The translations under genes and the position numbers were made by a program. This document shows positions 27,782 to 36,793 of a DNA stretch of 64,000 nt, one piece after another. The stretch's first letter is position 1; every line of letters begins with the position of its first letter. The notes beneath the pieces were generated by a model that saw only the letters and a list, made by a program, of their open reading frames with translations, did not search any database and had not been told where the DNA came from. Origin of the DNA: Phycisphaerae bacterium. Lineage in GTDB: Bacteria > Planctomycetota > Phycisphaerae > UBA1845 > UTPLA1. The stretch spans positions 310,001 through 374,000 of the forward strand of contig JAHBXN010000004.1 of NCBI GenBank assembly GCA_019636475.1, in the 5' to 3' direction.

Positions 27782-29671
27782 TTGGACAACGTGAAGTGGA
27801 AGCCTCGCACAGGTCTGGTTTGCTCCGCTGTCGCATTGACCGCGCTACTCGGATTGTTCGGCGCGGCCACCGAACGCCTCGGCGCGTCTGTGCATGACGA
27901 TCCTGTAAGTGGCCGTGACGAGTTTGCATCCGCGCTCGCTGAAGACGAACCAGCGACCACGCAGGCAGCCACCGAGCCGGCTGACGGAGTCGAGCAACCG
28001 GTCGTCGCCGTTGAATCCAACGAACCGACCACTCAGCCATCGTCAGCGCCGGCGGCGGAGCGTGGCGGGCGACGTGATCGCGGCGGACGTGGCGGGGGCG
28101 ATTCGGCTTCCCAGCCCACCCTCATCATCAGCAACGGCCGAATCCTGACCATGGATGCCGAGAATCGCGTGATCAACGGTACTGTCACGATCCGCGATGG
28201 CCAGATCGCCACGGTGTCCGAGGGCGGCGGCGGCGCGATGGGTGGGGGGCGACGACCGAATCCATTTCTAACGATCGTTGACGCCAAGGGCCGCTATGTG
28301 ACTCCCGGTTTGGTGGACGCGTGGAGTTCGGCCGGTGTAACGGCGGGTGGTCCATCGGGTGGGGGAAAGGCGTCGCTGGATGTTCGCGACGCGATCGATG
28401 GTTTTCGCACGAGTATGTTCAGCGAAGCCATTAAGCAGGGCGTTACCGCTTTGTGTGTCGAGCCATCTGGGCGGAGCGGTGTCGCGGGACTGGCCGCGTT
28501 GGTTCGTCTTCAGGATCTGAGCGATCCAGGCGCATTGACAACAGAACACACCTGTCTGGTGATTCGCGTCGGCATGGGCCGCGTCGGGCCTTTTGCGCGG
28601 CTCGGGGAGATGAAATCGCTCCGCGAGTTGTTCCGCAGCGCAAAAGAGTATCGCGAGGGATGGGAAGAGTATGACGAGGCGTTGGAGAAATACGAGAAGG
28701 ACTTGAAGTCCGGCAAAACGGTGAAACTGTCGGATGATGCCAAGCCCGCCGGACCAAAAACCACCGAGAAGCCTGAGCCTCCGCCATCCGGTCCCGAACC
28801 TCGCCGAGGCCGGCGACCGCGTCCACCGCGAGACGATTCGCACGAGGGCCATGATCACGGTCCGGTCGAAGTCGGCGACGGTGATTCGATTCCGAATGCG
28901 CCACGATGCCCGCAGCATCCTTGGGTGATTGTCGTGTGCTGCTGTCCGGAGGATCACAGCGGAGAGGCGAACTGCGAGCATGATCATCCTGAGACGCCTG
29001 AATTGCCCTCTTGGCTGACGCTTGATGTCGAGCCGGGAAAAACAGCGGATAAGAAGGATGGCAAGAAGGGCGACGAATTTAAGAAACCGGACAAGCCGGC
29101 CCGCGATCCGGATCAGGAAGTGCTGGTCAAGGCCTTGAAGCGCGAACTTCGCGTACGGTTCGAGGTGCACCGCCCCGCCGATATCCTGAACGTGATCGAC
29201 ATCGCAAAGGAATTCAACCTGGATGCGACGATCAGCGGCGGATCCGGGGCGGGATGGGTCGCGGAGCATCTGGCTGCCGCCGAATATCCCGTGCTTTTGT
29301 CCGAGTTCATTCCGAGTGCATCGGTTGATTTGACGCACACGCGCGATCTGTCGTCACACAATGTCGGCCGCCTTCGCGACGCCGGCGTGACACTTGTGAT
29401 CGGCAGCGGTGCGGTTGAGGGTGGGTCGAGATCCGCTTACCTGGCTCAGAACGCCGCGCTGGCGGCGGGCCAGGGCCTTCCTATGCAGTCCGCCCTTCGG
29501 GCGATCACGATCGATGCAGCGCGACTATGTGGGGTTGCCGATCGAATTGGAAGCATTGAAAAGGGAAAAGCCGGCGATGTCGTCATCTGGAAAGGGCACC
29601 CGCTCGCGCCTGATTCAGTCGTTGAGTACGTCTTTGTCGGCGGCAAGCGGGTGTATCCATCGGCGCCGTGA
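27782..29671 (+). CDS. exported amidohydrolase-like protein 1, metal ligands lost
   Basis: 629 residues; starts possible at TTG 27782 or GTG 27791, both just before a signal peptide (TGLVCSAVALTALLGLFGAA). After a Thr/Ala/Gly-rich linker comes the amidohydrolase beta-sandwich (TLIISNGRILTMDAENRV, then DGQIATVSEG), the strand-1 block RYVTPGLVDAWSSAG where HxH should stand but is absent, and the C-terminal barrel with RAITIDAARLCGVADRIGSI. The expected Asp of strand 8 reads VIGSGA and the strand-6 His reads ISGGSG. An insert at about residues 350-404 is Cys/His-rich (GHDHG, CPQHP, CCCPEDH, CEHDH). Probably not a hydrolase; could bind metal. First of eight tandem genes. Confidence 0.85.
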   Translation: MDNVKWKPRTGLVCSAVALTALLGLFGAATERLGASVHDDPVSGRDEFASALAEDEPATTQAATEPADGVEQPVVAVESNEPTTQPSSAPAAERGGRRDRGGRGGGDSASQPTLIISNGRILTMDAENRVINGTVTIRDGQIATVSEGGGGAMGGGRRPNPFLTIVDAKGRYVTPGLVDAWSSAGVTAGGPSGGGKASLDVRDAIDGFRTSMFSEAIKQGVTALCVEPSGRSGVAGLAALVRLQDLSDPGALTTEHTCLVIRVGMGRVGPFARLGEMKSLRELFRSAKEYREGWEEYDEALEKYEKDLKSGKTVKLSDDAKPAGPKTTEKPEPPPSGPEPRRGRRPRPPRDDSHEGHDHGPVEVGDGDSIPNAPRCPQHPWVIVVCCCPEDHSGEANCEHDHPETPELPSWLTLDVEPGKTADKKDGKKGDEFKKPDKPARDPDQEVLVKALKRELRVRFEVHRPADILNVIDIAKEFNLDATISGGSGAGWVAEHLAAAEYPVLLSEFIPSASVDLTHTRDLSSHNVGRLRDAGVTLVIGSGAVEGGSRSAYLAQNAALAAGQGLPMQSALRAITIDAARLCGVADRIGSIEKGKAGDVVIWKGHPLAPDSVVEYVFVGGKRVYPSAP

Positions 29672-29680
29672 GGAATTTCG

Positions 29681-30928
29681 TTGAATCGTTTGCCGCACAA
29701 CTCGATCAAGCTTGGGGTGGCGCGAACAGGTGACCAGACTACTCGCTGCGCGCATCGCGTGGATTGGCGTTTGGGTAAGTATCTTGTAACGCTTGTCGCG
29801 GTACTCTCGTGTCTGGTCTCTGCGTCATTCGCCGAGGAATTGACGTATTCGGTTCGGGCCAAGGGCTATCTCGATCCTGACGGCGAATTGGTAAAAAACG
29901 TCACACTCGTCGTACAGGACGGTCGAATCAAGAAAATCGGAAAGCGTGTTCAGCCGCCCGATGGCGCGGTTGTTCTCGATCGTTCGACCAGCTTCATCGG
30001 CCCCGGGTTGATCGACATACACGTGATGCTGGGCACGATGGGACGCACCGGCGAGTCGTCCCGCGCGATCGAGCCGAACGCACACGCCGTGGACCTTGTG
30101 AACGCGAGCCATCCTGACTTTCTCAGGGCGGCGTCGGCTGGTGTGACAACGGTTGTTTTGTCGCCATCAAGTGTGAACATTGTCGGCGGTGCGACTTACG
30201 TGCTGAAGACCGGCGACGGTGAGGCATCATCGCGGCAACTTGGCGATGGTCCGCTTTATCTGTCATTTGCGTCACGAGCTTTCGCTGCCGATCGAACACC
30301 GACGTCGCTTCAGGGCGCCTTGGATGAACTGCGACGCCGACTTGTTTCGACGCGCGGTGACCAGAAAGACGAATCAGCGTTCGCGAAGTGGGCCAGGTCG
30401 GAGCGAGCGGCGTTTGTCGAAGTGGACGACGCGGCCGCAATGTCGTCGCTCGCACGTTTTGCGAAAGAGGAGGGCTTGAAGTGCATTCCGGTTCATGCGA
30501 ATTATGCCGCCGAGCGGCTTGAGGATGCCAGGTCCTTCAATCAGCCGATCGTACTGGGCGTCTACGAATTCAGCGATCCGTTTCGGTTCACGCGTGCTCC
30601 GGCGATTCTCGAATCGGTTGGCGTGCCGGTGGCGTTAACGAGTCAGCCGCCGAGGTACGCGCCGGAACTGCTGCGGGTCGGAGCGGCCATCGCGATGCGC
30701 CAGGGGCTTTCCAGGAAGGCGGCGCTGGCTTCCATCACGACCATTCCGGCGGAGATTCTGGGATTGCAGCAACGCATCGGGAAAATCGCGCCGGGCATGG
30801 ACGCGGACTTTGTTCTCTATGACGGAGATCCGATGCGTTTGAGCTCTCGCATTGAAGCGGTCTTTATCGGGGGCCGCATGGTTTACTCGCGCAAGCACAC
30901 CAACTCGGAATCGGAGGTGGTTCGGTGA
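29681..30928 (+). CDS. exported amidohydrolase-like protein 2, metal ligands mostly lost
   Basis: 415 residues from TTG 29681, preceded by GAGGA and 9 bp after gene 1. Signal peptide at about 28-50 (YLVTLVAVLSCLVSASFAEE). Fold hallmarks: VRAKGYLDPDGELVKNVTLV, DGRIKKIGKRV, GPGLIDIHVMLG (a single His where the family has HxH), ITTIPAEILGLQQRIGKI and DADFVLYDGDPM. Strand 5 keeps a His in PVHANYAAE, but strand 8 reads ALTSQPP instead of a TDxP motif. The substrate site of a true amidohydrolase cannot be built from these residues. Its stop overlaps the next start by 4 bp (GTGA), so the products are made in a coupled way. Function unknown. Confidence 0.85.
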   Translation: MNRLPHNSIKLGVARTGDQTTRCAHRVDWRLGKYLVTLVAVLSCLVSASFAEELTYSVRAKGYLDPDGELVKNVTLVVQDGRIKKIGKRVQPPDGAVVLDRSTSFIGPGLIDIHVMLGTMGRTGESSRAIEPNAHAVDLVNASHPDFLRAASAGVTTVVLSPSSVNIVGGATYVLKTGDGEASSRQLGDGPLYLSFASRAFAADRTPTSLQGALDELRRRLVSTRGDQKDESAFAKWARSERAAFVEVDDAAAMSSLARFAKEEGLKCIPVHANYAAERLEDARSFNQPIVLGVYEFSDPFRFTRAPAILESVGVPVALTSQPPRYAPELLRVGAAIAMRQGLSRKAALASITTIPAEILGLQQRIGKIAPGMDADFVLYDGDPMRLSSRIEAVFIGGRMVYSRKHTNSESEVVR

Positions 30929-32253
30929 CCAGACCGCGACTTTCGATGAGGGTGTGCCACGCCGGCGTCATGGCACTGATGATGATGGCTGCGGTTTCGC
31001 CACTGTTTGGTCAGACTGAACGGGTGCCGGCCGCCGATTCGAAATCTGCCCCGGCGTCTGAGCCAGCTGATACGGTCGTACTCAAAGTCGGCAAACTCTA
31101 TGAAAAGCCCACGAAGCCGCTGATCGACTCGATACTTGTTGTTCGCGACGGGGAAGTGGTTGATTTCGGTCGCGACATTGATGTGCCGGCTGGTGCTCGC
31201 GTGATTGAATTGCCGAACGCTGTCATCACGGCTGGCTTGATCGACGCCTGCATTTCGGCGGCTGCATTTCAGAATTACAAAGGTCCGGAAAACGAGACGG
31301 AGTGCACGCCGCAGCTTCGTGTGCTTGACAGCATTGATCTGCGCGATGAATCCTTGCGCCAGCTCGCAGAGTCAGGCGTTACGGCAATTCATGTAACCGC
31401 TGAGCCGGTCGCAGTGATCGGACCGCGCGGCGCTACGCTGCGGACGAGTGGTCCGATCGGCGCCCGCACCATCAAACCGGCCGACGCATTGAAGGTGACC
31501 ATCGGACGGGAGCCGATGTATCGACGCGGCTGGAACCGCGGTCCCTGGGGCGATGTGTCTTTCATGACGCGGCGCCCCACGACCCGGATGGGCCTCATCT
31601 GGACTCTTCGGAAATCATTTCACGACGCCTCCGCGGCGATTCGGGGCGAAAGTCCGGGCACCCACGGCGACAGTTCGCCATCGGAAAATGCGCTTCCGCT
31701 CCTTGAGCGTGCACTCAAAGGCGAAATTCCGATTCGAATTCAGGCCAGGCAGCAACTGGATATCCTGGCGGCGCTGCGCGTCGCGAAAGAGTTCGGCTTC
31801 GATTTTGTCCTTGAAGAAGGCACGGATGCGGCACGGTGCGCCGCGGAGTTGAAGGCTGCGGGAGTGCCGGTGATATACGGCCCGATTTTCGATTACCCAA
31901 CCGGATTTCGCGCCGGCTCGGGCGAAGTGAATCGTGCGCGTTACAGCACGCCGGCCGAGCTGGTGCGATCGGGAATCACGCTGGCGTTGACGGCCAGTGA
32001 TCTGTCGGGCGAGGCCTCGCTCGCAATGCAGGCCTCGTATGCGATGCGGTTCGGGCTGACTCGCGAACAGGCTCTGGCGGCGGTGACGACGACGCCGGCG
32101 AAGTTGCTTGGGATCGAGGACGTTGCAGGGGAGATCGGAAGGAATCGGCCGGCCGATCTGGTTGTCTGGTCCGGTGAGCCGTTTGAATTGACGTCGCGAC
32201 CGGTCATGGTGATTGTCGGCGGCGAGATTGTGCTGGATCGGACAGCGGAATGA
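30925..32253 (+). CDS. exported amidohydrolase-like protein 3, metal ligands lost
   Basis: 442 residues; GTG start at 30925 overlapping the previous stop, with GGAGG at 30913-30917 in ideal position. Signal peptide RVCHAGVMALMMMAAVSPLFG. Family features: LKVGKLYEKPTKPLIDSILV, DGEVVDFGRDID, ITAGLIDACISAAAF (no HxH), VTTTPAKLLGIEDVAGEIG and PADLVVWSGEPF. Strand 5, usually xHAHR, reads RIQARQQLDI, with Gln for His; strand 8 reads ALTASDLSG. The middle has an Arg/Trp/Gly segment (RRGWNRGPWGDV) not seen in the neighbours. Likely pseudoenzyme. It overlaps gene 4 by 4 bp (ATGA). Confidence 0.85.
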   Translation: MTRPRLSMRVCHAGVMALMMMAAVSPLFGQTERVPAADSKSAPASEPADTVVLKVGKLYEKPTKPLIDSILVVRDGEVVDFGRDIDVPAGARVIELPNAVITAGLIDACISAAAFQNYKGPENETECTPQLRVLDSIDLRDESLRQLAESGVTAIHVTAEPVAVIGPRGATLRTSGPIGARTIKPADALKVTIGREPMYRRGWNRGPWGDVSFMTRRPTTRMGLIWTLRKSFHDASAAIRGESPGTHGDSSPSENALPLLERALKGEIPIRIQARQQLDILAALRVAKEFGFDFVLEEGTDAARCAAELKAAGVPVIYGPIFDYPTGFRAGSGEVNRARYSTPAELVRSGITLALTASDLSGEASLAMQASYAMRFGLTREQALAAVTTTPAKLLGIEDVAGEIGRNRPADLVVWSGEPFELTSRPVMVIVGGEIVLDRTAE

Positions 32254-33830
32254 GGCGGACGCGAGGACTGTCGATGAGGAATCAAGAACAACGTGGCGCG
32301 GGCGGCTGTCGGTCCCGACGTATGGTGTCGCCGGCCGGGAGTTACTGCTTAGGGAGGCGGTCATTGATCGCTGTCGCCGTGCTGGCGTTCGCAATCGCTC
32401 CGTCGGCTCGAGCGCAGACGGTGCTGCTGGAAGGCGCGGCCATCGTTCCGGTCGTTGGCAACCCGATCAAGAAGGGGAGCATTCTGATCAAAGACGGCCG
32501 AATCGCGGCGATCGGACAGACCGTCGAGGCGCCATTTGATGCGAAAGTCATTGATTGCGGCGGCAGGACGCTCTTTCCGGGAATGGTTGATGTCCATACA
32601 TCGCGCGGAATCGACGTGCCGAATGAGTCGCCGCCGGTCACACCGTACCTGAACGTGTACGATGCCATCGATCCGTCACAACTGTTTTATGAGGATTCCC
32701 TGCGTGACGGCGTTACGTCGATTCATGTGATTCACGGCAATGATTGCGTCATCGGCGGCATGTCGCGCGTGGTGCATCCGATCGGCATGACGCCGGAACA
32801 GATGACGACGCTGCCGGATGCAGCGATGAAGCTGAGCCTGAGTCCCAAAGGCGGCTACGACCGCATGTTGCAGCTTGCGACGCTTCGCGAGGCGTTCGCG
32901 AAGCTGGACGAAGACATGAAGAAACTTGCCGAGCAGCGATACGAGGCCAGACTGCGCGAGGAGGGCAAGGATCTCGATGTACCGCCCGAAGAGGAGCAGA
33001 AACGTGGAAAGGAACTGATCCGCGAAGAGGACATTGATGAGAAAAACCGCAACCTGCTGCTGCTCACCCAGGGCAGGATTCGGGCGTTCATCTATTGCGG
33101 AAATGCGATGGATGTCGCGCCGGCGGTGCGAATTGCCAGATCGCATGGCTTCGTCGATCAGGCCGTTCTGGTTCTTGGTTCCGAGTGCTTCAAGGCCGTC
33201 AGCGAACTGAAAAAGGCAGGTTTGCCGGTCGTGTTGGATTCGACGCTGGTTCATATCGAGACCGATCCAATCACCGGCGAAGAGAAGGAGACCTTTGTCC
33301 CGAAGGTCATCTCGAAAGCGGGATTGAAATTCGCCCTTCAGCGGAAGACCGGGTCTTCGCTTGGAGAACGATATCTCTGGTTTCAGGCCGCGCGATGCAT
33401 TCGCGAGGGGATTTCGCGAGACGATGCGCTCAAGTCGATTACGCTCTGGCCGGCGGAGATGCTGGGCCTGGGCGATCGGCTTGGTTCGCTGGAGGTCGGC
33501 AAGGAGGCGAACATCCTGGTGCTGACGGGCGATCCGCTCGACGCGCAGACCTGGGTTGAAAAAGTGTTCATTCAAGGCGAGCAGGTATACGAGCGGGCGG
33601 ACGACATTCGACTTCGCGAACTGTTCAGTACCCCCGCGGAAGAAGCGGGACCGAGCAGCTCGACCGAGCCCGTGCCAACGACGACCAAGGCCGACGAATC
33701 TTCCGAAGAGCGAGAAATGCGCACGCCCTCGGAAGATCGGCCTCGCGGTGAGCGACGCCCCCGAGGCGATGGCCCGCCGCGGCGGCGCGGACCGCGTCCA
33801 CCGAGTCCGTCCGGCGACAAAGTCGAATGA
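32250..33830 (+). CDS. exported amidohydrolase-like protein 4, metal ligands lost
   Basis: 526 residues; ATG 32250 overlaps the previous stop. A second ATG at 32274 sits closer to the signal peptide (GRRSLIAVAVLAFAIAPSARAQ). Family features: LLEGAAIVPVVGNPIKKGSI, DGRIAAIGQTVE, LFPGMVDVHTSRGID (HTS, so the second His is lost), ITLWPAEMLGLGDRLGSLEV and EANILVLTGDPL. Residues 215-265 form a highly charged helical insert (EEGKDLDVPPEEEQKRGKEL). The C-terminus is a disordered Arg/Pro/Gly tail (RPRGERRPRGDG, then PPRRRGPRPPSP). The strand 5-8 ligands are not recognisable. A 108-bp gap, the largest in the cluster, separates it from gene 5. Confidence 0.85.
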   Translation: MRRTRGLSMRNQEQRGAGGCRSRRMVSPAGSYCLGRRSLIAVAVLAFAIAPSARAQTVLLEGAAIVPVVGNPIKKGSILIKDGRIAAIGQTVEAPFDAKVIDCGGRTLFPGMVDVHTSRGIDVPNESPPVTPYLNVYDAIDPSQLFYEDSLRDGVTSIHVIHGNDCVIGGMSRVVHPIGMTPEQMTTLPDAAMKLSLSPKGGYDRMLQLATLREAFAKLDEDMKKLAEQRYEARLREEGKDLDVPPEEEQKRGKELIREEDIDEKNRNLLLLTQGRIRAFIYCGNAMDVAPAVRIARSHGFVDQAVLVLGSECFKAVSELKKAGLPVVLDSTLVHIETDPITGEEKETFVPKVISKAGLKFALQRKTGSSLGERYLWFQAARCIREGISRDDALKSITLWPAEMLGLGDRLGSLEVGKEANILVLTGDPLDAQTWVEKVFIQGEQVYERADDIRLRELFSTPAEEAGPSSSTEPVPTTTKADESSEEREMRTPSEDRPRGERRPRGDGPPRRRGPRPPSPSGDKVE

Positions 33831-33938
33831 GGGAGATTTCGGTCGCTGCCGTCCGGCTTCGCTTGAGGGCGCGCGGGTTGCGGTCGGCAGTGATGTAGCA
33901 ACGCATGCCGGCGTCGTCAGTGAGAGAGTGAATCAGTA

Positions 33939-36791
33939 ATGCGTCGAACGAATGACATTTCACGAGCCAACCATCCTGTCGCAAGGCGACGCGCCTCCGT
34001 TACGCGCGCGACGGCATGGACGCTCTTTGCCGTGTTATTTGGTTCGTCCGGAATTGTTTACGCCGAAGGTCCGACGTTTCTGATCAAGGCCGGCCGTGTT
34101 TACACAATGGCGGGAGGCGACGCCTGGTGCATCGATGGCGGCAGGATTCTCGTCAAGGACGGGAAGATCGTGTCGGTCGGGGCCGAGATTGTTCCGCCGC
34201 CGTTCACGGAGGTGATCGAGCTTCCGGATTCCATCATCGTGCCCGGTCTGGTGTCGGCCGATTCGTGGCTTTCTCGGCGGCATATGGGTCAGGAGTCCGT
34301 CGGAGCCCAGTATCGAGCGGTCGATGCGTTCGATCCCTATGCGAATCTTGATCGCCTGTTGGCCGGAGGCGTCACAACAGCCTATCTGAATCCCGGGCGT
34401 CACCGCCTTGTCAGCGGCGTCGGTGGCGTTGTCAAGCTCGGTGCGCGGCCCGGGGATTCGGTTCTGCTTGAAGAGTCCGATCTTGTGATCAACCTCGGCG
34501 AGGCGGCGTTCGATCCTCCGAAAAAGGAGAACTGGCTGATCCCGCCGTCCTCGGACTTGCAGATCATGCCGAGCGAGGCTCAGCGACCTTCGTCGCGATT
34601 GACTCAGCTCTTGCAGTTGAATGAGTCGTTTGAGGCGGCGCTTCGGTATGCCGCCGATCGTCAAAAGCCTCATGCGAATGAGCGGCCGCTTTTTGATGCG
34701 TCGATGGAGGCACTCGCGGAGCGTGTTCGCGCGAAGTCGCTGCTGCGAATACATGCGGATCGTGCGGTTGATATTGAACAAGCCGTCGCCTTCTGCCGGA
34801 ATCGCAAACATGCTTTCCTCTTGACGGGCGCTCGCGAGGCATCGGCCGTCGCGGGGCTTCTGGCTGAAGCCGGAGCGCCAATCGTTTTTGAATTGCCGGT
34901 GAATCCCGTTTCTCCAGGCTGGGATCTTGGCGCGGGACCCGATTTGCTGACCGAAAATGTCAGGATTCCGCCAGAGCTTCATTCGCTGCCGATTGCGGTG
35001 GTCGGTCCGGAAGGCGCGCCGCATGGCGACTTGCTTCTTTATGCATCGCTTGCAAGGCGGAGCGGTCTGTCCGATCGCAAGGCGCTGGCTTCTGTAACAT
35101 CGGACGCCGCGCGAGTACTGGGCGTTGATGGGCGCGTCGGTTCGATTCAGCCTGGCCGCGATGCGGATTTTGTCGTGCTGGCGGGCGAGCCACTGGCTGC
35201 AAACTCACAGGTTCGCCGCGTCTATGTCAACGGCCGTATCGCATTTGATGCAGATCGGGTCGCGGAAGATCGGCTCATTGTGCGTGCCGGCCGGGTCTGG
35301 ACCGGCGATCGCTGGGTCGAGAAGGGAGCGGTGCTGATTGAGCGGGGCCGAGTGACGGCCGTCGGAGAAACCACTCCCGTGCCGCCGTTCAGTCGGATCG
35401 TCGATGCGGGTCCGAATGCGGTCGTCACGCCGGGTTTCATCGACGCTCGCGGGCATCTGGGCTGTGAGGGCGACCGTTCCTCGGCTGCGGCGGACCTTTC
35501 GATCGCCAGGGCTTTGTTCCAGGCGCTACCTGAGTTTGAGCGTGTGTGTCGCGCAGGTGTCACCACGGTGCTGACCTCGCCCTATCGTCCCGGCGGCAAC
35601 GGCGCCCGCGTGGCGGCGATCCACACGGCCGGCGACGACCGGAACGCGCTGATCGTCAAGGAGACAGCCGGGATTATGCTGTCACTTCGTGGTCAGGATT
35701 CCGAGGCGGCGGTAAACCGGCTTCGGGCGGCGCTTGCGGCGGGCAGGAAGTACGACGAGGCCTGGGCCAAGTATGAAAAGGAACTGGCCGAATACAAGGC
35801 CAAGGGTGCTCCCGCGTCGAAGGAAACGGAACTCGAGAAAAAGCCGGACGAGGTGGTCACCGAGAAGCCGCCGGAAGATCCCGTAACCGGAACGTGGGAA
35901 GGTGAAGTGTCCGGTGGTCCATTGCCCGAACCGCAGCAATTTGTGCTCAAGATGAAGCTGACCGGCGAAGAAGTCGTCGGGAGCATCGAGACGATCATTG
36001 GCGGAGGCGAGAGCGTCGGAGTTCGCGGAACCCTCAAGGACAAGCATCTGTCACTCGAGGTTGAAGTGGAGATCCCCATCGGCAAGGCGATGGTCGAGGT
36101 GGATATCGACCGTGACGATCATTTCACAGGCTATCTGGATGTTGCCGGGCGGTTCCGATTCGACGTGGAGGGCAACCGAACCGAGAAGACCGTGCCTGAG
36201 ATCAAGGTGACGCGCCGGCGCGCGAAAAAATCCGAAGGCGGCCCCGAGGCGCCAAAGAAGGACGAGGCGTTGGAACCGTATCGGGATTTGTTCGCAAGTC
36301 GCATCGCGATCGTGATTGATGTCGATACGAGCCGGGTGATCGAGGCGATCCTGCCCATCTTTGAGAAGGATTTCAAGGTGCCGTTTGTCCTGCTCAACGC
36401 GGACGGTGCGATCAAAGTGACGGAACCGATTATCAAAGCCGGCACCGGCGTGATCCTGAAAACTCAGCTCACGGAACTGATCAATCGCCGCGAAAGTGTG
36501 CAGGGCGTTGAACTTTCCCGCGCGGGAGTGACCGTCGCGTTTCAGAGCGATGCCGAAGATGCCGCGAGGCAGATTCCGCTCCGAGCGATCTATGCCATTC
36601 GCAAGGGCATGGATCCGACGGTCGCGCTTCGATCGCTGACCGGTGATCCCGCACGCCTGATGCGGTGCGACGACGTCGTCGGATTTCTGAAGCCCGGATG
36701 CCGTGGAGACGTGCTCATATTCGATGGCTCGCCCCTGGAGCCGGGCACGCGGCTGCTGCGGGTGTTCGTGGACGGCAAGGAGGTACGGTGA
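33939..36791 (+). CDS. exported double amidohydrolase-like protein 5 with inserted beta domain
   Basis: 950 residues with a signal peptide (TAWTLFAVLFGSSGIVYAEG). It contains two complete amidohydrolase-like copies: copy A about 45-440 (IKAGRVYTMAGGDAWCIDGG, VPGLVSADSWLS, ASVTSDAARVLGVDGRVGSI) and copy B about 443-950 (VRAGRVWTGDRW, VTPGFIDARGHLGC, RSLTGDPARLMRCDDVVGFL). Neither has HxH. Copy A keeps RIHADRAVDI, with one strand-5 His. Inside copy B, at about 648-752, sits a separate beta-rich domain (GTWEGEVSGG, QFVLKMKLTGEEVVGSI, HFTGYLDVAGRF) that looks like a small beta-barrel of the kind found C-terminally in secreted amidohydrolases. It overlaps gene 6's leader: AAGGAGGT for gene 6 lies inside its last codons. 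Confidence 0.85.
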   Translation: MRRTNDISRANHPVARRRASVTRATAWTLFAVLFGSSGIVYAEGPTFLIKAGRVYTMAGGDAWCIDGGRILVKDGKIVSVGAEIVPPPFTEVIELPDSIIVPGLVSADSWLSRRHMGQESVGAQYRAVDAFDPYANLDRLLAGGVTTAYLNPGRHRLVSGVGGVVKLGARPGDSVLLEESDLVINLGEAAFDPPKKENWLIPPSSDLQIMPSEAQRPSSRLTQLLQLNESFEAALRYAADRQKPHANERPLFDASMEALAERVRAKSLLRIHADRAVDIEQAVAFCRNRKHAFLLTGAREASAVAGLLAEAGAPIVFELPVNPVSPGWDLGAGPDLLTENVRIPPELHSLPIAVVGPEGAPHGDLLLYASLARRSGLSDRKALASVTSDAARVLGVDGRVGSIQPGRDADFVVLAGEPLAANSQVRRVYVNGRIAFDADRVAEDRLIVRAGRVWTGDRWVEKGAVLIERGRVTAVGETTPVPPFSRIVDAGPNAVVTPGFIDARGHLGCEGDRSSAAADLSIARALFQALPEFERVCRAGVTTVLTSPYRPGGNGARVAAIHTAGDDRNALIVKETAGIMLSLRGQDSEAAVNRLRAALAAGRKYDEAWAKYEKELAEYKAKGAPASKETELEKKPDEVVTEKPPEDPVTGTWEGEVSGGPLPEPQQFVLKMKLTGEEVVGSIETIIGGGESVGVRGTLKDKHLSLEVEVEIPIGKAMVEVDIDRDDHFTGYLDVAGRFRFDVEGNRTEKTVPEIKVTRRRAKKSEGGPEAPKKDEALEPYRDLFASRIAIVIDVDTSRVIEAILPIFEKDFKVPFVLLNADGAIKVTEPIIKAGTGVILKTQLTELINRRESVQGVELSRAGVTVAFQSDAEDAARQIPLRAIYAIRKGMDPTVALRSLTGDPARLMRCDDVVGFLKPGCRGDVLIFDGSPLEPGTRLLRVFVDGKEVR

Positions 36792-36793
36792 GT

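Noticed and set aside
28268-29338. 356-residue frame antisense to amidohydrolase-like gene 1
   Set aside because: Shadow of a real gene; no coding features.
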